DNA of 64,000 nt, taken from assembly GCF_963675165.1 (NCBI RefSeq), contig NC_087385.1:5442412-5506411 (forward strand). The letters are read 5' to 3'. Under the pieces are notes generated by a model. That model had not been told where the DNA came from and searched no databases. It was given only the letters and a program-made list of their open reading frames with translations. The stretch is from Halichondria panicea. Its lineage: Eukaryota > Porifera > Demospongiae > Suberitida > Halichondriidae. Positions 51,120-63,999 of this stretch are shown here, piece after piece. Position 1 is the stretch's first letter; every line of letters starts with the position of its first letter. The translations under genes and the position numbers were made by a program.

Positions 51120-54100
51120 ATGAGCCCTGGAGGTGGGAGCTTGAATGGCTGTCTTGCAGTGGCAGGGTTTGCTGCAGCACTCTATCTGAACAGCCTCAAT
51201 GGAGAATTTGTGTTTGATGATCATGAAGCCATTGAAACCAATATGGATGTCAGGTACCTGGTAATTGATACTCAATGTACAATATATAGTTATTTATACG
51301 CTCATGACACTGCATAAAGCAGTCCGTCCACTTGTTTGCTTGTCAGTATTTATCTTTAAATGGAGAGAGGGTGATCATATGTTTGCATGGCTTCACACAT
51401 TTGTACCTGTGTGTTAGGTGCTCTCTACCTCTTCCCCCACACAGAACAAACACGCCTCTCTCGCAAGTGTTCAGCAACGACTTCTGGGGGCAGCCTTTAT
51501 CAGATCCTGAATCTCACAAGTCGTATCGCCCTCTGGTCATCCTCAGCTTCAGAACTAACAGACTCCTCCACGGACTGTGGGCACCTGGCTTCCATCTGGT
51601 CAACACTGTTCTGCATGCAGCTGTGACTGCTCTCTACTACCAGCTGCTGTGCAGGCTGAGGCTGGAGTGGAGCACTGTGGTCACTGCTAGTCTGTTGTTT
51701 GCTGCTCATCCCATTCACACCGAGGCCGTGAGTTTCAAATTTGTTTGCTAAATTATAATAACAGTTCCACTTTTTCGTACATTATTAATTTTGTACCTTT
51801 TACAGGTTTCAAACATCGTTGGTAGAACTGAGCTGCTTTGTGCACTTTTCTTCCTTCTTTCCTTCCTCCTATACGATCGCTCCCTCCCTCAAAGACGCCC
51901 CTCAACTCACTCGTGGCTACGTTTGTGTCTCTCCATCTGCCTGGCCGTGTCCTCCATGCTGTGCAAAGAGCAAGGGGTCACTGTACTGGGGGTGTGCTTA
52001 GTGTACGACCTGTTTGTTGTCTGCCAACTGGACCTGGTGGATTTGCTACATTGTGGCAAGATTGTTCTTAAAAGCCTGTACTTCAAATTGAGAGGACACA
52101 AGGCGAAGAAGAGGTGAACACACGAACTCTATCATCTATAACTTCATTTTTGTTATTTTTCACAGGCACCCTGCAATGCTCCCCCGGTGGCTCACACTGC
52201 TGACTCAGCGCTCTTTATTCCTTATCCTCTCTGCTTGTGTCATTGTCTTTTGTCGCCTCTACATCAACGGAGGGGGGAAGCCCCTATTTGTGGAGTCTGA
52301 TAACCCCGCCTCCTTCTCAGAACACCCCCTCACTCGATGGTTCACCTACTCCTATCTGGTGACCCTCAACGTGTGGTTGCTCCTCTGTCCCTCGTGGCTG
52401 TGTTTTGATTGGTCGATGGGGAGTGTGCCGCTAGTTACCGAGCTGACAGATCTGAGGAACATGGCTACCTGCTTTCTGTTTGGGACTCTCTTCATCTTCT
52501 TACTCTGGACCACTGGTAGGTAACAAAGTGGTTGTAATTAAGTCACGTAATTACTACTAAAATATTAACAGCCATACTTTGTCATTCCACGACATTATGA
52601 TTTTTTGAATGCTCAAAGCAATCTCTTTCGTATAATATAGGTTCAATTTTCAGACTAAAAATCATGACGAAATTAAGCATGAGTAAAGAATCTGAAGTTT
52701 AAAAATTATAATGTTAAAATTGGGACTGTATATTTATGGCTCCTCGGAAATATGTTATGATTGCATATTCGTTCAAGCAATAATGATGTATACATTTGCT
52801 CCTCTGCAGATACTCTCGAGAGGATCAGTTCTCATAACAGCACTGCTCTGTTTCAAGTCAACAATGGACCCAACAGTACACCAGTTGATACACCTGCTGT
52901 TGCCCCCGTGTCTAAAGCAACCAGTCGAAGAAGAGGCATTGTTCTGTTGTCTCTCTCACTTGCTGTGCTTCCATTCCTGCCTGCTACCAACCTCTTCTTC
53001 CCCGTTGGCTTTGTGGTAGCAGAGAGAATCCTCTACCTGCCCAGCATGGGATTCTGTCTCCTTGTTGCCATTGGCTACAGCAAACTCGTTAAGGTACTAG
53101 CTTCCCACACTGGCTGACGTTGGTCACCCCAGCTTCACTAGTTAAGCCTGGCATTCAGTATTGACCAGCCTAGCAACAGAAGAGTATGTGCCAATGGATA
53201 ACATGTGCACTACGTGACATTTTGTTTTTTCCCTCTAGCTGTCTCCACCTCTCCGCCCACTCATGACCATCTTTCTTCTCCTGAGCGTGACCACTTTTTC
53301 AGTCAAGACATTGCTGAGAAATGGAGATTGGACAGGTACGGAGGCTCTGGCCAGTTCAGCTATTCCTGTCAACCCCGGCAATGCCAAAGTCTTTATGAGC
53401 CTCGGTACTTACTATACACAGCTGGTGAGTGTGAGCTAGCCTCGAGACCAGGCCGATTAAAATGCATATTTTAATCGGCCTGGTCTCGAGGCTAAGTGTG
53501 AGCTAGCTAGAGGGTGATGTGTGGGTGATAGAAGTTAGCTTGGTGATCATTACCCAAAACTTCTAGTGCACAACTTGAGTTAGTAATTTGGTAAGTATCA
53601 TCATTGTAGTTTGCTCTGACTGATCCATTTCCTGAGCTCTTAATAATCAAATTATTTCGAGTGTTGGGTAAGTGGGTGGTGTTGGAATTGGGTGTATTGT
53701 ATTTGTAATAAATATAATAACATACGTCAATAATTGGAATTTAGCTGTATAGTAAATATTGATATTTGCCAAACTTTGGTCAGTTTATTATGGCTCTGAA
53801 TGAAAACACAGCAGTATATACATGTAGCTAGCCCATTGGTTTAATGGTACACCAATGTACAAGCAAACATTCTTATGAAAGCAAGGTCAACTTGTTTTTC
53901 CTTTGAAGGGAGGGCTAGTTTACATTATTTAGTAGTTTGGCAGGAAATTGTGATTAAACTCTTGACATCACCCTGAGCTTTGATGTGTGGCTTTTACCAT
54001 GGAACACATAGTAATATTTGCAGCTGTACTAATTATAGTAATTAAAGTGGCTGTTTTTCATATAATCCTTATTTCCAACTGAACACACCTGAGATTGTGG

Positions 54101-57100
54101 GCTCTTAAAATCTGCATTTTGTATGGTTAATAAAAATAATAATGTATTAGCAAGACCAGCTTATCTTTTATGGTCATCAAAGATTTCAGGCTTGCATGGT
54201 TACTCTCTACTTCCTGTTACTTCTTGTTATATAATCAATGTTGAACGTTCCCATGTCCTAGACACTCTTTTGTGGCTATGATCTTACTGTGGGGAATTGT
54301 TGCTAGCGGCCATCCTTAACAACGCTAAAAATAATCATTATATTTTTTCGGACACCTGTGTTTGGGTGCTGGGTTGCTTGGGCTCGTGGTTTGTACCCTG
54401 GGGCCTTGTACTAATTTGTGTGGTATATATAACATTAATGCATGCACTCACTGTGTGCGTGCAAATGTTCTCGGAATATAGCCCATGTGTGGTGGAATCT
54501 AATACCAATTCTTCCTTCCTGTAGGAACCTGCATTGTCTGATTATTGTATAGCAGTATAGACATTAGGTCACTTAATTAGCTGTTTCTAAGAAAATGAAA
54601 GCCATTGATACTGTGGTTCCTTTGTGCAACGGAATGTTCTTCCTCCTGTTGATTTATGTTACTTTCTTCTGTTCTAAAACAGCTGCTTTTAGACACTGGT
54701 GAATTATTCTTTCAGTGCCTTAATTTTGATGTTTTTATTGTTACTAGGTGCTGCTTATAAACTAATTAGAGCCATGGAGATCAATAAACATGGCCTTAAG
54801 ATCTCTCATTAAACAATGGTGCTTCCTTAGTAACTGCAGGTATCTAGTAATGATGCAAGCTGTCAGAATAACTGGAGCTATTAGCTTGAAATAACATTAT
54901 CAGCAGCTACGTTTTAGTACCTTAGTGGTCATGCCACCTTGTTCAGAGGGCACAGCCACCAGACAAGGGTCTTGGTGGCTCAACAATGAGTGACCATGTG
55001 AACTTGTTGTGTGGCCAATAATTTGTATAAACTTTCCCACAATTCTAGATGGATAATAATAGACCTTATACCACTGTATTGTGTTTGCATTAAGTGCATA
55101 GCTGGCGCCCTATGTTTTGGGTTAATAATTGCCTTGCGGAAGTAAATTATGCCCAGGCATGCATTGATAGTGGTTGCTTAGCAGCCCATGCCTAACACAC
55201 CCTGTGATAAATATAATAGCTGGCTGCTTGTTTGTGAATTAAAGGAAATTCATGGGAAAGGTCATTCATAGGTCATTGTTTCAGTATGGTATATAGCAAA
55301 CATAGAGCATTTCCTTTTCCCACAACTGTTTAAAGGATAAGGTTCAAATTATGATTATCTAATTGCTTTGCACAAATCTAATTTTAAGTCTGGGGTATTA
55401 TTATTTTGATTCCTTACAGGGCCAGCGAAGATGTGAGCTGTTCTATCATGAGGCCCTGAGGCTGAGACCCAACTACACAGCTGCCTGGACCAACCTCGGG
55501 CTAGTCATGATCAACACAGGTATACCGTCCTGCATGCTTGCTAACATTATTATATGCACTCATACATGTACGTCAAGGCTGGCTAACGTACGTACATGTA
55601 TGTTTATGATAATTGATAATTAATGGTAGCAATTGGGAAAGTATTGTTGTGGTTAGGTTTCTCTGTTTGGGGACCTAGCTTTGTTTTCATTGGCTTCTGA
55701 ATCAACTCTTTTTTTGTGGACGACTCTAAAACTAGCAGGCAAGCTTTACAAGAAGTGATTCCATCACAAATTACTAACTACTTTGGCCGTCTCTTTGTTG
55801 TTGCTTTACGTTTGTCCATTCAACCTTTAATAATCCTTTGTCAGTGGTTTTATTGTTTGCATATCAGATTCACATGTTTTCATATATCAAATCCTAATCA
55901 ATACGATCCACTATTAATTTCAAACGTCACACAGGTTATCAAAGAACAGAGAAACAGCGTCTGTTATTGTCTTCCAATTAGTACAGTCATAGTTGACTTT
56001 CCCAGCCTCTGTGTTTTGTCTATCGGGCCCTGAGTTGACCGTCCTCACCTTTCTTCCCCCGTGTTTGTGTAGTACGTGTCTCTACTGCGCCCAATGTCTC
56101 AAATATCGGTTATTATGTGGTTGCGCTATAAATTATTTGTGACAATGTCGTATGTAGTTAGTTATGAGTTGCCCTGCACTAGCGTGAGCTAGTGGTATGT
56201 GTTTTGTTTACTATGCAGCTGTTTGTGGTGCATATATAGCTTGCTTGTCCATTCATTCCCTTGTCTTCTGTTTGAGCAATTTGCAGTGTTAAGTGTAGGC
56301 TTAGACATCATCCACCTACATTGCATGTGGTGTTATTTGCATTCACATTGTTGCATGACTAAGGAACCCACAGGGAATCAGGCGATGGCACGGCACATAC
56401 CTCTGTGAGCTCAAAGGGATATTTGCTCTGAGCTCAGGGTGTAATTGGGTGAGCATACGTGACATTGGGTGATGTTTATTTCCTGTCTGCAAAGGTTACC
56501 TTACAGTGATCTGTGTCTCAAAGTTGATGATTATCTTTCCCACCGGGTATGATCGAGTGTCCCTCCTCCATTCACTGCATGTGTTCTCACTTACTTCCTG
56601 CCCACACACGCGCTTACTTGGTCCCAAATAGTTGTTCCGTGCACTGTCTAGTGCTCTGCTTTGGGGATGAGGAGCCAACCTTCTGCATAATGGTGGGCTT
56701 CCTTCCTCCACGTTAACAAAGCAACGACTAGGAACACTGTCACTGTGAAGCCATGGTCTAATACCCCCTTCACCTTTGCACTGTCACCACAATAGTTACC
56801 ATCAAACCATGATATTAATTACATTGGTACAGGTTACAGGTCAAAATACAATACTAATTTTAGTGACATTAAAATTATTTCTTTGGATTATCCAAATTAT
56901 GGTTTATGAAGTCCATGAGCTATCATTCATTGCAGGTGGCAACACTAACCCACATCAATTAAACACCAAGGAAACCTTTAAATTAATGGACACACAGGGC
57001 CGGGTATCATGAATTGATTTTTTATCAAAACTCCATTTTTGATTTAATTGCTCCCTCCCCCTCATTCATTATGACCGCACACACACACACACACACACAC

Positions 57101-60100
57101 AGATCGTCCGGTTGAAGCAGAGAGATGCTATACGAAGGCTCTCTCTATTAAATCAGACCATATTAATGCCAACACCAACATGGGCCACCTTTGTCGTCTC
57201 CAGGGGCGATGGGAGGATGCCAGTCGCTACTATCAGACTGTCCTGCAGAGGAGACCCAACAACGTAGTGCTTAGATACAACCTAGGACTCGTGGCCATGA
57301 GCATGGAAGGTGCTGAGAATCTACAGGTATACCTAGTTGCTATGGCTATGCCGTGTTTTATGTACATGCATTGAGTTAATAGCCATGGAACAAATTGATA
57401 CATGTACGTATCATTGAGCACATTGATCTTATAGACACTCAATTAATAGTTATTGTGCTCATTGCAGTCATATCTTCCTAGTGAGTTCCCCTCTTGTGAA
57501 AGACGTCTCCTGTAAAAATAGTTCCTTGTGTTGGGAGGTCCCTTGTCAGTGTGACGGAATAGCGTAGATATTAACTAGTACGTTCCATTTTTAATTAGTT
57601 ACTTCCTTATACAGCTTGTGTGGTAGGTAATCTATTGTTGGTATTTGCCTCACTTTGTTACTAGGCAACCTAGCTTGTGTTGAAGAGGGGTAGTAATTAG
57701 TTCATCCGTAGGCAGTCAGTGAAGTATTGTTGTGTGCTCTTTGAAGCTAATTGCCGAGTATTTGAGACGTATATTTCTTAATATTGGTTATACAAAGGGA
57801 GTGGGTGTAATGGCAGTCACCGCTGTAATTGATTTACCTACGTCATGTATACCATGGATTAATTTTGCTGAGCTGTTTTTTTTTATCCTAGTGCAGGTGA
57901 CTACATTTTTTTTTTTTAGTAAAGGGAGGACTCATTTAGGCTGTTTAGTTGGTTGTCCGGAGTAGCTACATGCACGTAGGTACAGTAGGAATATCATTTA
58001 TCATTTGTCAATGGCTGGTTCCATTATTTTGCTCACTTTCCCAGTAAGAGTGGCCTGGTGGGTGAGGTGGGGAGGTGGGTGAGCGTGACTGAAAGGAAAT
58101 AGGCTAATTATGTGTGCTGTATCTAGTGGTCTTCATAACATAATGTCTTTGCCTTTCTTGGTAATCTTTCTTAGTGGCCTCTATTGCCCCTAGTGGCTTG
58201 TGCTAGGAAGCCTAGCAACTGCTGTCCACCCACTCACCAATCAACACCAACTCTAACTGTGGTTTTCTTTTTTCCCTTGAAAATAAATTTATGCTTGTGT
58301 TATGTGTGCAGACTACCCCCACACACTGAGTAACTGCATGTGTTAATAATTACAGTAAAAATAAATAAATAGTTGATGTAGCTGTGGTTGTAGGACAGCT
58401 AGTTGTTCGTTTGTTCTAGTGTTGTTTTGTTTACCCCCAGGCCACAGAAGTACAAGATTGGCTGAAGTAGAGAAAACATCTTGCACACCCTCTAGTCAAA
58501 TATTCAACCATTTGTCACGCACTCATGTATGGTATTTTCATCACGCTTATAGCTATATATGTACACGACTCATTTAATTAAAAACACATGTCTCTAGCTA
58601 GTGCATGTGACAACATCCTCTAGTGTGCTGACTGGATGGTTTGAGACTGCAGCTGCCTTGCGTATGTACATATGGGATGAGTTATAATTCTTCCGTGTTA
58701 ATGATTTAAATCGCGTTACATAATAATGCCTTTGTCGCTAACTATTTTCGCAATAGATATGCGTATTATACTGATTGCTAGGCAACAAAATATTGATCTG
58801 AAGTAATTAGTTTGCTGTCTGGCATATATGGCTACATCACTAGCATTATTGTCATCATAGTGCGTAAGTAAAGTGCCATAACTACATTGTTTCCATGTAA
58901 TCCGATCTCCCCCTCCAGAGAGCAGAGGAAGAGTTTGGCCGAGTAGTGCAGCTGGAGCCGCATCACTGGGAGAGCCATGCTGCTCTTGCCAGTCTCCTGG
59001 CAACCACAACCACTAACGGTAGGAGAGTGGCGTATGGATTCACCAAGGGAAAGAGATTGGATCAGGTGGGTTCCTTTGAATGGTACGTCATATCCTGCAC
59101 AGGGGTTCTTGTGGCTCATTCAGTGGCATGCTTAACTTCCAAACTTCAAATTGAACCAACATTTCGTTTTCTAACTCTAGCCACCCACAAGTGATGCTTA
59201 TTTGCATGAATATTCTGGCAGCTGTACAGTACAGCTGTGCATATACGACAAACTAATGTGTGTGTATGCTCCTATGTTTGTCAGCACAATGACCACATAC
59301 TTATCACTATATTCATAGGATGGTAAAGTGCTTGTTTGCTGTGTTGTGCTAACAGGTACGTGCATTACCATTGCATGAGTTCCTAAATTAGACGCTACAA
59401 TTATAGAGTACACATTATTGAGTGAACTTCCTTATGTATAAATCTCCCCAGTGTGTGTATTCATGCACAACAGTATAATTAGGTGTGTGTTTGTCTGGTG
59501 TGTGTGTCCAGTTATTGTAGTGGGTAGGGTGACAAGTCAAAGTTCTCACAAACCATTAGTTTCCCTTCAGACAAACAAGGTATTCATTCCCCTACCATTC
59601 ACTGTTGTGGCTGAGCTCTACTTAAAGGCCTGTGGGAGGTCCTAGAGTTCAGTCTTACTTCATAATGGTTCCCACTGTCCTGCTGACCAGATAAGCATAT
59701 TTATAGACCCATAATGATATTCATTGTGTTATGACCCATGTTGCTATGGTTAAGGTACACCAGAGTGTGTTTGCTGCTATTTTTATGGGTAACAATTAAA
59801 CCTCTGATGTGGTTATCAGTGTAGGCAGCCTGGGAATAGGCTCTTATCTATGGAGCGTGATCAGCTGTCCTCTTAGCTAATTGCCAGCTGAAGCTTTGTG
59901 TCTCTGGGCTCTGGGTGTAACGTACATACTACATTAATACTAGCAGCTTGTGGGATGTCCATGCAATGGTCTGCACCAGCTGTGCAAACCCAATGCCATT
60001 ATGTTTAATAGCTTCTCCACTTTTAAGTGCACAATGCATGAAAATAGGAAATCGATGTTTAGATGCTCTACACATATACGTCTGCAACTTTTGATTTGGT

Positions 60101-62212
60101 TTTTGTGGTGTAGAAACAATAAAAATGCACAGTTATTCCACTTCATACCACACTACATACATGTATGTATCTTTCTAACCCCAAAGCATGATCTACATGT
60201 TTCTGTACACATCAAAGGGTTCCTGTGTGTTATAGTACCACAATCTGTTCCTTATGGGATGCTGTTTATCGTGCAATCAGATCCTGTGCATATGGTATGA
60301 TAATTATTGTACAAAGACCAGCCGCAGCATTTTGTCTCCACTACTCTAGCAGCTGTGGTTTACGCTAGCTACCATTCATGACTTGTTTTTTTTGTGTGCC
60401 AGTACAGATAAGGGGTGTGGGAGTGCCCGCTAGTGAGCTGTTAATTGTTTTGTTTTACTAGCTGTTATGTAAGACTCATCACAACATGCAACACCCATCT
60501 CTCTCTCTGAGTGTGTGGGTGTATGTGGAGGGAGCACATTTGCTAATGGAATTTTGGCTGTACTAGGAACTCCTTATAGACTTTAAATTAATTGATATTT
60601 TTAGAGATTGAGCCAGTTTTATAGCTTCTTTATAATATATATATATAATATAGGAGCCTGGTTTCTGTACTTATGGCTTCTAGTGGCGACTGTGTGCCTG
60701 ATATGTCTAACCCCAGGTTTGAAGTGGTAAATAATCATTTCGGACAATTACAATTGTTACTATGGGAACAGAAACAGGTGCCTTATACAGGAAGTCGTCC
60801 CACAAGCAGTGAGGCTGGACACTAAAATTATTTTATTCCATGACCTATTCTAAGAATGCTTGTGTGGTGGTGTATTGTGGCGAGTGGATTGTGACCTTGT
60901 GAGGGGAGTGTTGTACTCCATGGTTCACTAGTTGAATGGGTGTTTCCTGTGTGTGGGCGTCACATGATACGAGTGCACTCTTGCCCATTGACGCCCGGGG
61001 AGAGAGAACGTGTCAATGATCATGCACACTGTACATACATGTTTACATTCTTGTATTGAGTTCTAGACTTTGTACTCCATAATAGGACGTAGGGAGAGCA
61101 TAAAAAGTAAATAGACGCATGCATGCACAAGGCTTTTGCTTTAGTATGTTTGTGTCACTTGACTTTCTATAATGATTTGTTTGGTTTCCAGGATTTAGCA
61201 CATTTCTTTATACTACTCTGCCTGTGGTCAAACAGACTTAAACTTTTAATGGCTTGCTCAATCACCCGTGTGCTAATTACCATGTCTCCTGCCGTCTTCG
61301 GTATGAGACGCATCTTGTGTAGATACATGTACTGTACATGCTGTGTGAACCTCATGCAAGGTGGTATGTTAATCCGTACACAATGCATGTCTTGAACTCT
61401 CACCCTTTAACCTCAACATACCCCTTCCTGTGTGGCATTCATACACCGATTGTGTGTGGTAACTGAAACTGAGGCAGGTGGTCACATGCTAGGGTAATCC
61501 TATTGTTAGTGTTTGTGGGGGGTATCAGACAACAAGTCTCCAAATACTTTCCCATGTGCATCATTGTCTGCAGTCCCAACTAGATCCACCCACTCTTATG
61601 CATGCATGCAGCACAAACTGTTGATCACTGTGTATGAATGGGTGATTAATTTGCTAATGGGGTGTTATGGGTGTGTGTTTTTCCTACAGGCAATACAACA
61701 CTATCAAAGGGCTCTATCTCTACAGCCGGATCAGACAAGTATTCGCTATGACCTGTCAAGGATTTTTGTATTTAAGGTATGCTCATTCAATTTTCATACA
61801 TAATGATCTCAGATTTACATTCTATTCACACTGGGAACAGCCATTTAATTGAATAACAAGCACCCTTTGTTGCATATCATGTCAATGCATGGTGTTCACA
61901 CAGTGAGATACTGCATGCATGAATGGAAGTAAACACTAAACAAATGTTTATAGCGATTAGCAAGCACTGTACTGTATCATGTCTTCACTGCATGCATACA
62001 TTCTCGTTCAGGGGAGACTAGCCGAGGCCAGAGCTGAACTACAGACCGTAGTGAAGCTGTCCCCTGAGCACCCTCAGGCACATTATGAGCTTGGCAGCAT
62101 ACACGAGCAGCTGGGGGAGAGTAGAGAGGCAGTGAGAGAGTTTCAGATCGCGTTGAAGCTGGATCCCACCTCGTCTTTGATCAAGCAAAAACTGATCAAT
62201 GAACTGAACTAA
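51120..62212 (+). CDS. TMTC4: TMTC-family O-mannosyltransferase with TPRs (TMTC4-like)
   Basis: Eleven exons: 51120-51253, 51445-51727, 51806-52113, 52166-52515, 52810-53093, 53239-53424, 55420-55519, 57103-57326, 58919-59065, 61690-61776 and 62012-62212, giving 767 residues. The N-terminal GT-C membrane domain begins [17 protein letters not shown], with the paired acidic residues expected at the active site. [41 protein letters not shown] and [14 protein letters not shown] follow, then [30 protein letters not shown]. The luminal half consists of TPR helices ([52 protein letters not shown]). TMTC1-4 transfer mannose from dolichol-phosphate-mannose to cadherin-type domains in the ER. Length and tail favour TMTC4 over TMTC3, but paralogue assignment is uncertain. 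Introns 6-9 are unusually long for this window. Confidence 0.88.
53425..55419 (+). other. TMTC intron 6
   Basis: 1995-bp intron, AT-rich, with a perfect hairpin just after the donor. No further gene or RNA was recognised. Confidence 0.6.
53437..53494. repeat. Perfect 27-bp inverted repeat (hairpin) beside the TMTC exon-6 donor
   Basis: Two 27-nt arms starting TAGCCTCGAGACCAGGCCGA are exact complements around a GCAT loop. The unit is flanked by direct copies of AGTGTGAGCTAGC at 53428-53440 and 53495-53507; the left copy overlaps the splice-donor region. Confidence 0.9.
55520..61689 (+). other. TMTC introns 7-9
   Basis: Introns of 1583, 1592 and 2624 bp surround exons 57103-57326 and 58919-59065. 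Intron 7 ends in a CA microsatellite (about 57078-57100) that forms the acceptor tract. The open frames inside are short and unsupported. No tRNA, snRNA or intact transposon was seen. Confidence 0.55.
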
Positions 62213-63267
62213 AGTTTGGGACAATAGGACTAATGCATGGTAGTATTTTTTTAAACCATTTTCATCACTTCTGATCCATATAATCCGTATCACTTTTTAT
62301 TCCAACACTTATTTAATCCAACACTTTTTAATCTATCCTTGTATGAGATTTCACATTTCCTCTTTTCCTTGTGAGTATAGCCGTGAGACAGGTGTATTAT
62401 CACTGGTGACAGTCAGGCTGCATAGCTGAGACACAAGATCATTTGTTTTGGGTGGTGATCAACAGTGCATGCCTACTTGTAGACCTTCATGCATCCTTCA
62501 AAGTAATGATGTTGCATGCACAATGTGTATTTTAAGGAAAAGATAACTGACAGTTCCTCTCCTCAGGTTTTCTGTTTGGCTACTAGGTACTTTGAACTGT
62601 GTGAATTAGAGCCACCAGAGTGTCTTCATAATGGGTAGAAATGGGAAAATCCTGTTGCCATTGTTATAGATGAGATGTACTATTCTAGTTTCCTGTATCC
62701 TGATTGGGATAGAGGGGTGATAGTGTGTTATCAGTAAGTGTGTGAGAAAGGACTTTCACCTGCATAATTATAGGCATTTTGTATAGTGTTGTCATGGTCT
62801 CCATTAACCTTGAGCAAGGAAGAGTCACTGTAGAGGTTAATCTAATGTTTATGCATGGTGTAGGTCGGTATTGTCATGGTCTCCATTAACCTTGAGCAAG
62901 GAAGAGTATCGGATTGCTAACACTGCCAGAACGCTTAAATTATTATACCCATGTAATATTACTCATGCACGTGCATGCTTGAAGATATTTAGGTACTCAG
63001 TTTCAGTGAACTTAATATTTGGTAAAAATTACTTTATGTGAGAGCACAACAAGAATCAGATAAACAGTATGTCAGTAAATCAAAAAACGTCAAAATTAGT
63101 CTATACCTGTTCACAAAATTAGTCAGTCAATTGCACAGTAATGGAGATGCTAGTTCAGCTTGTGTTTGTATGGGGTATATGGCAGCTTTAGGTCAATATT
63201 GCGCATGTGGTGAATGATGAACGCTGAAATGTTCAAAAGAAATTAAGGTTAACACATCATGAGAGGT
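62213..63267. other. Convergent intergenic region TMTC / unidentified gene
   Basis: About 1.05 kb with no gene recognised. A 37-bp block starting TTGTCATGGTCTCCATTAAC occurs exactly twice, at 62789-62825 and 62871-62907. Confidence 0.6.
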
Positions 63268-63999
63268 TTAACTGGTGACTGGGGATACAACGTTATGAGT
63301 TATGCCTGATGAGGGTGGGTGTTGAAGTAAAATGTAAGTAGCTGGTTTCATTTCTCCTGAATGTCCAGACATCTGTATTTGTTGTACGTGGTGTTGCTGC
63401 TTCATCATTGAACACTGCATGCAGGTGCACATTGCCGGGTGTCTTCCAATCGTACTTCCGTTGTGAAGATCAGGCATGCTGATAGCCGAGCGTAGGGGAG
63501 CTTGGTTGCCAGGGTTTTGCAAAATGTAGCCCATTGTTGGCGAGTAGAGGGGCGGAGGAGCAGCTGCTTGCTTGGAAGGAGAGATCTGTGGATTAGACTG
63601 ACTCTTAATGCTGTCTGCAGTCGGTAGAGGAGAGCTGGCGCCCGAGAGAGAGCTTATCCCTGACGAACTTGAGGAATCTGTTCCTGGCTTCAGCAGTCCA
63701 AATGGTGGATCAGTCTGGAACATTGGTCGTGCAGATCCTGGAGAGCTGACATTGCTATGGACAGAATGGCCGTCAGAGCTTTGAGCTGTGTGTGTGACAT
63801 CAGAGCCTGCACTCGTCATTATCTGAATGGTCGTACCGGGAATACCTGCTGAGAGCATTTGTGGGTTGAACGTTGCGAATTGAGGAGAGCAATAAATTGC
63901 AGGTTGCAGGAACGTTGTTGGGCCGGAGTAATTCTGAGGGGCAAGGAGTCCCTTGGGTAATACATAGTTATGTCCCTTAGGTAATACATAGCTAATACC
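63268..63999 (-). CDS. Unidentified Ser/Pro/Gln-rich protein, C-terminal part (partial)
   Basis: The frame ends at 63268 and stays open to the window edge, so about 243 C-terminal residues are visible and the start is missing. There may be further exons beyond the edge. The sequence is low-complexity, rich in Ser, Pro, Gly, Gln and His, with SSSSSGISSLSGASSPLP, SAISMPDLHNG and a Cys cluster CTCMQC followed by MMKQQHHVQQIQM. The first visible residues contain a duplicated YVLPKG hexapeptide. Composition resembles the disordered tail of a transcription or RNA regulator, but I do not recognise the family and assign no function. It converges on TMTC. Confidence 0.6.
   Translation of the reverse strand, partial: GISYVLPKGHNYVLPKGLLAPQNYSGPTTFLQPAIYCSPQFATFNPQMLSAGIPGTTIQIMTSAGSDVTHTAQSSDGHSVHSNVSSPGSARPMFQTDPPFGLLKPGTDSSSSSGISSLSGASSPLPTADSIKSQSNPQISPSKQAAAPPPLYSPTMGYILQNPGNQAPLRSAISMPDLHNGSTIGRHPAMCTCMQCSMMKQQHHVQQIQMSGHSGEMKPATYILLQHPPSSGITHNVVSPVTS

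Noticed and set aside
55716-56033. 105-codon frame in TMTC intron 7
   Set aside because: Hydrophobic, no family likeness and no splice-site support in the TMTC model, which closes in frame without it.
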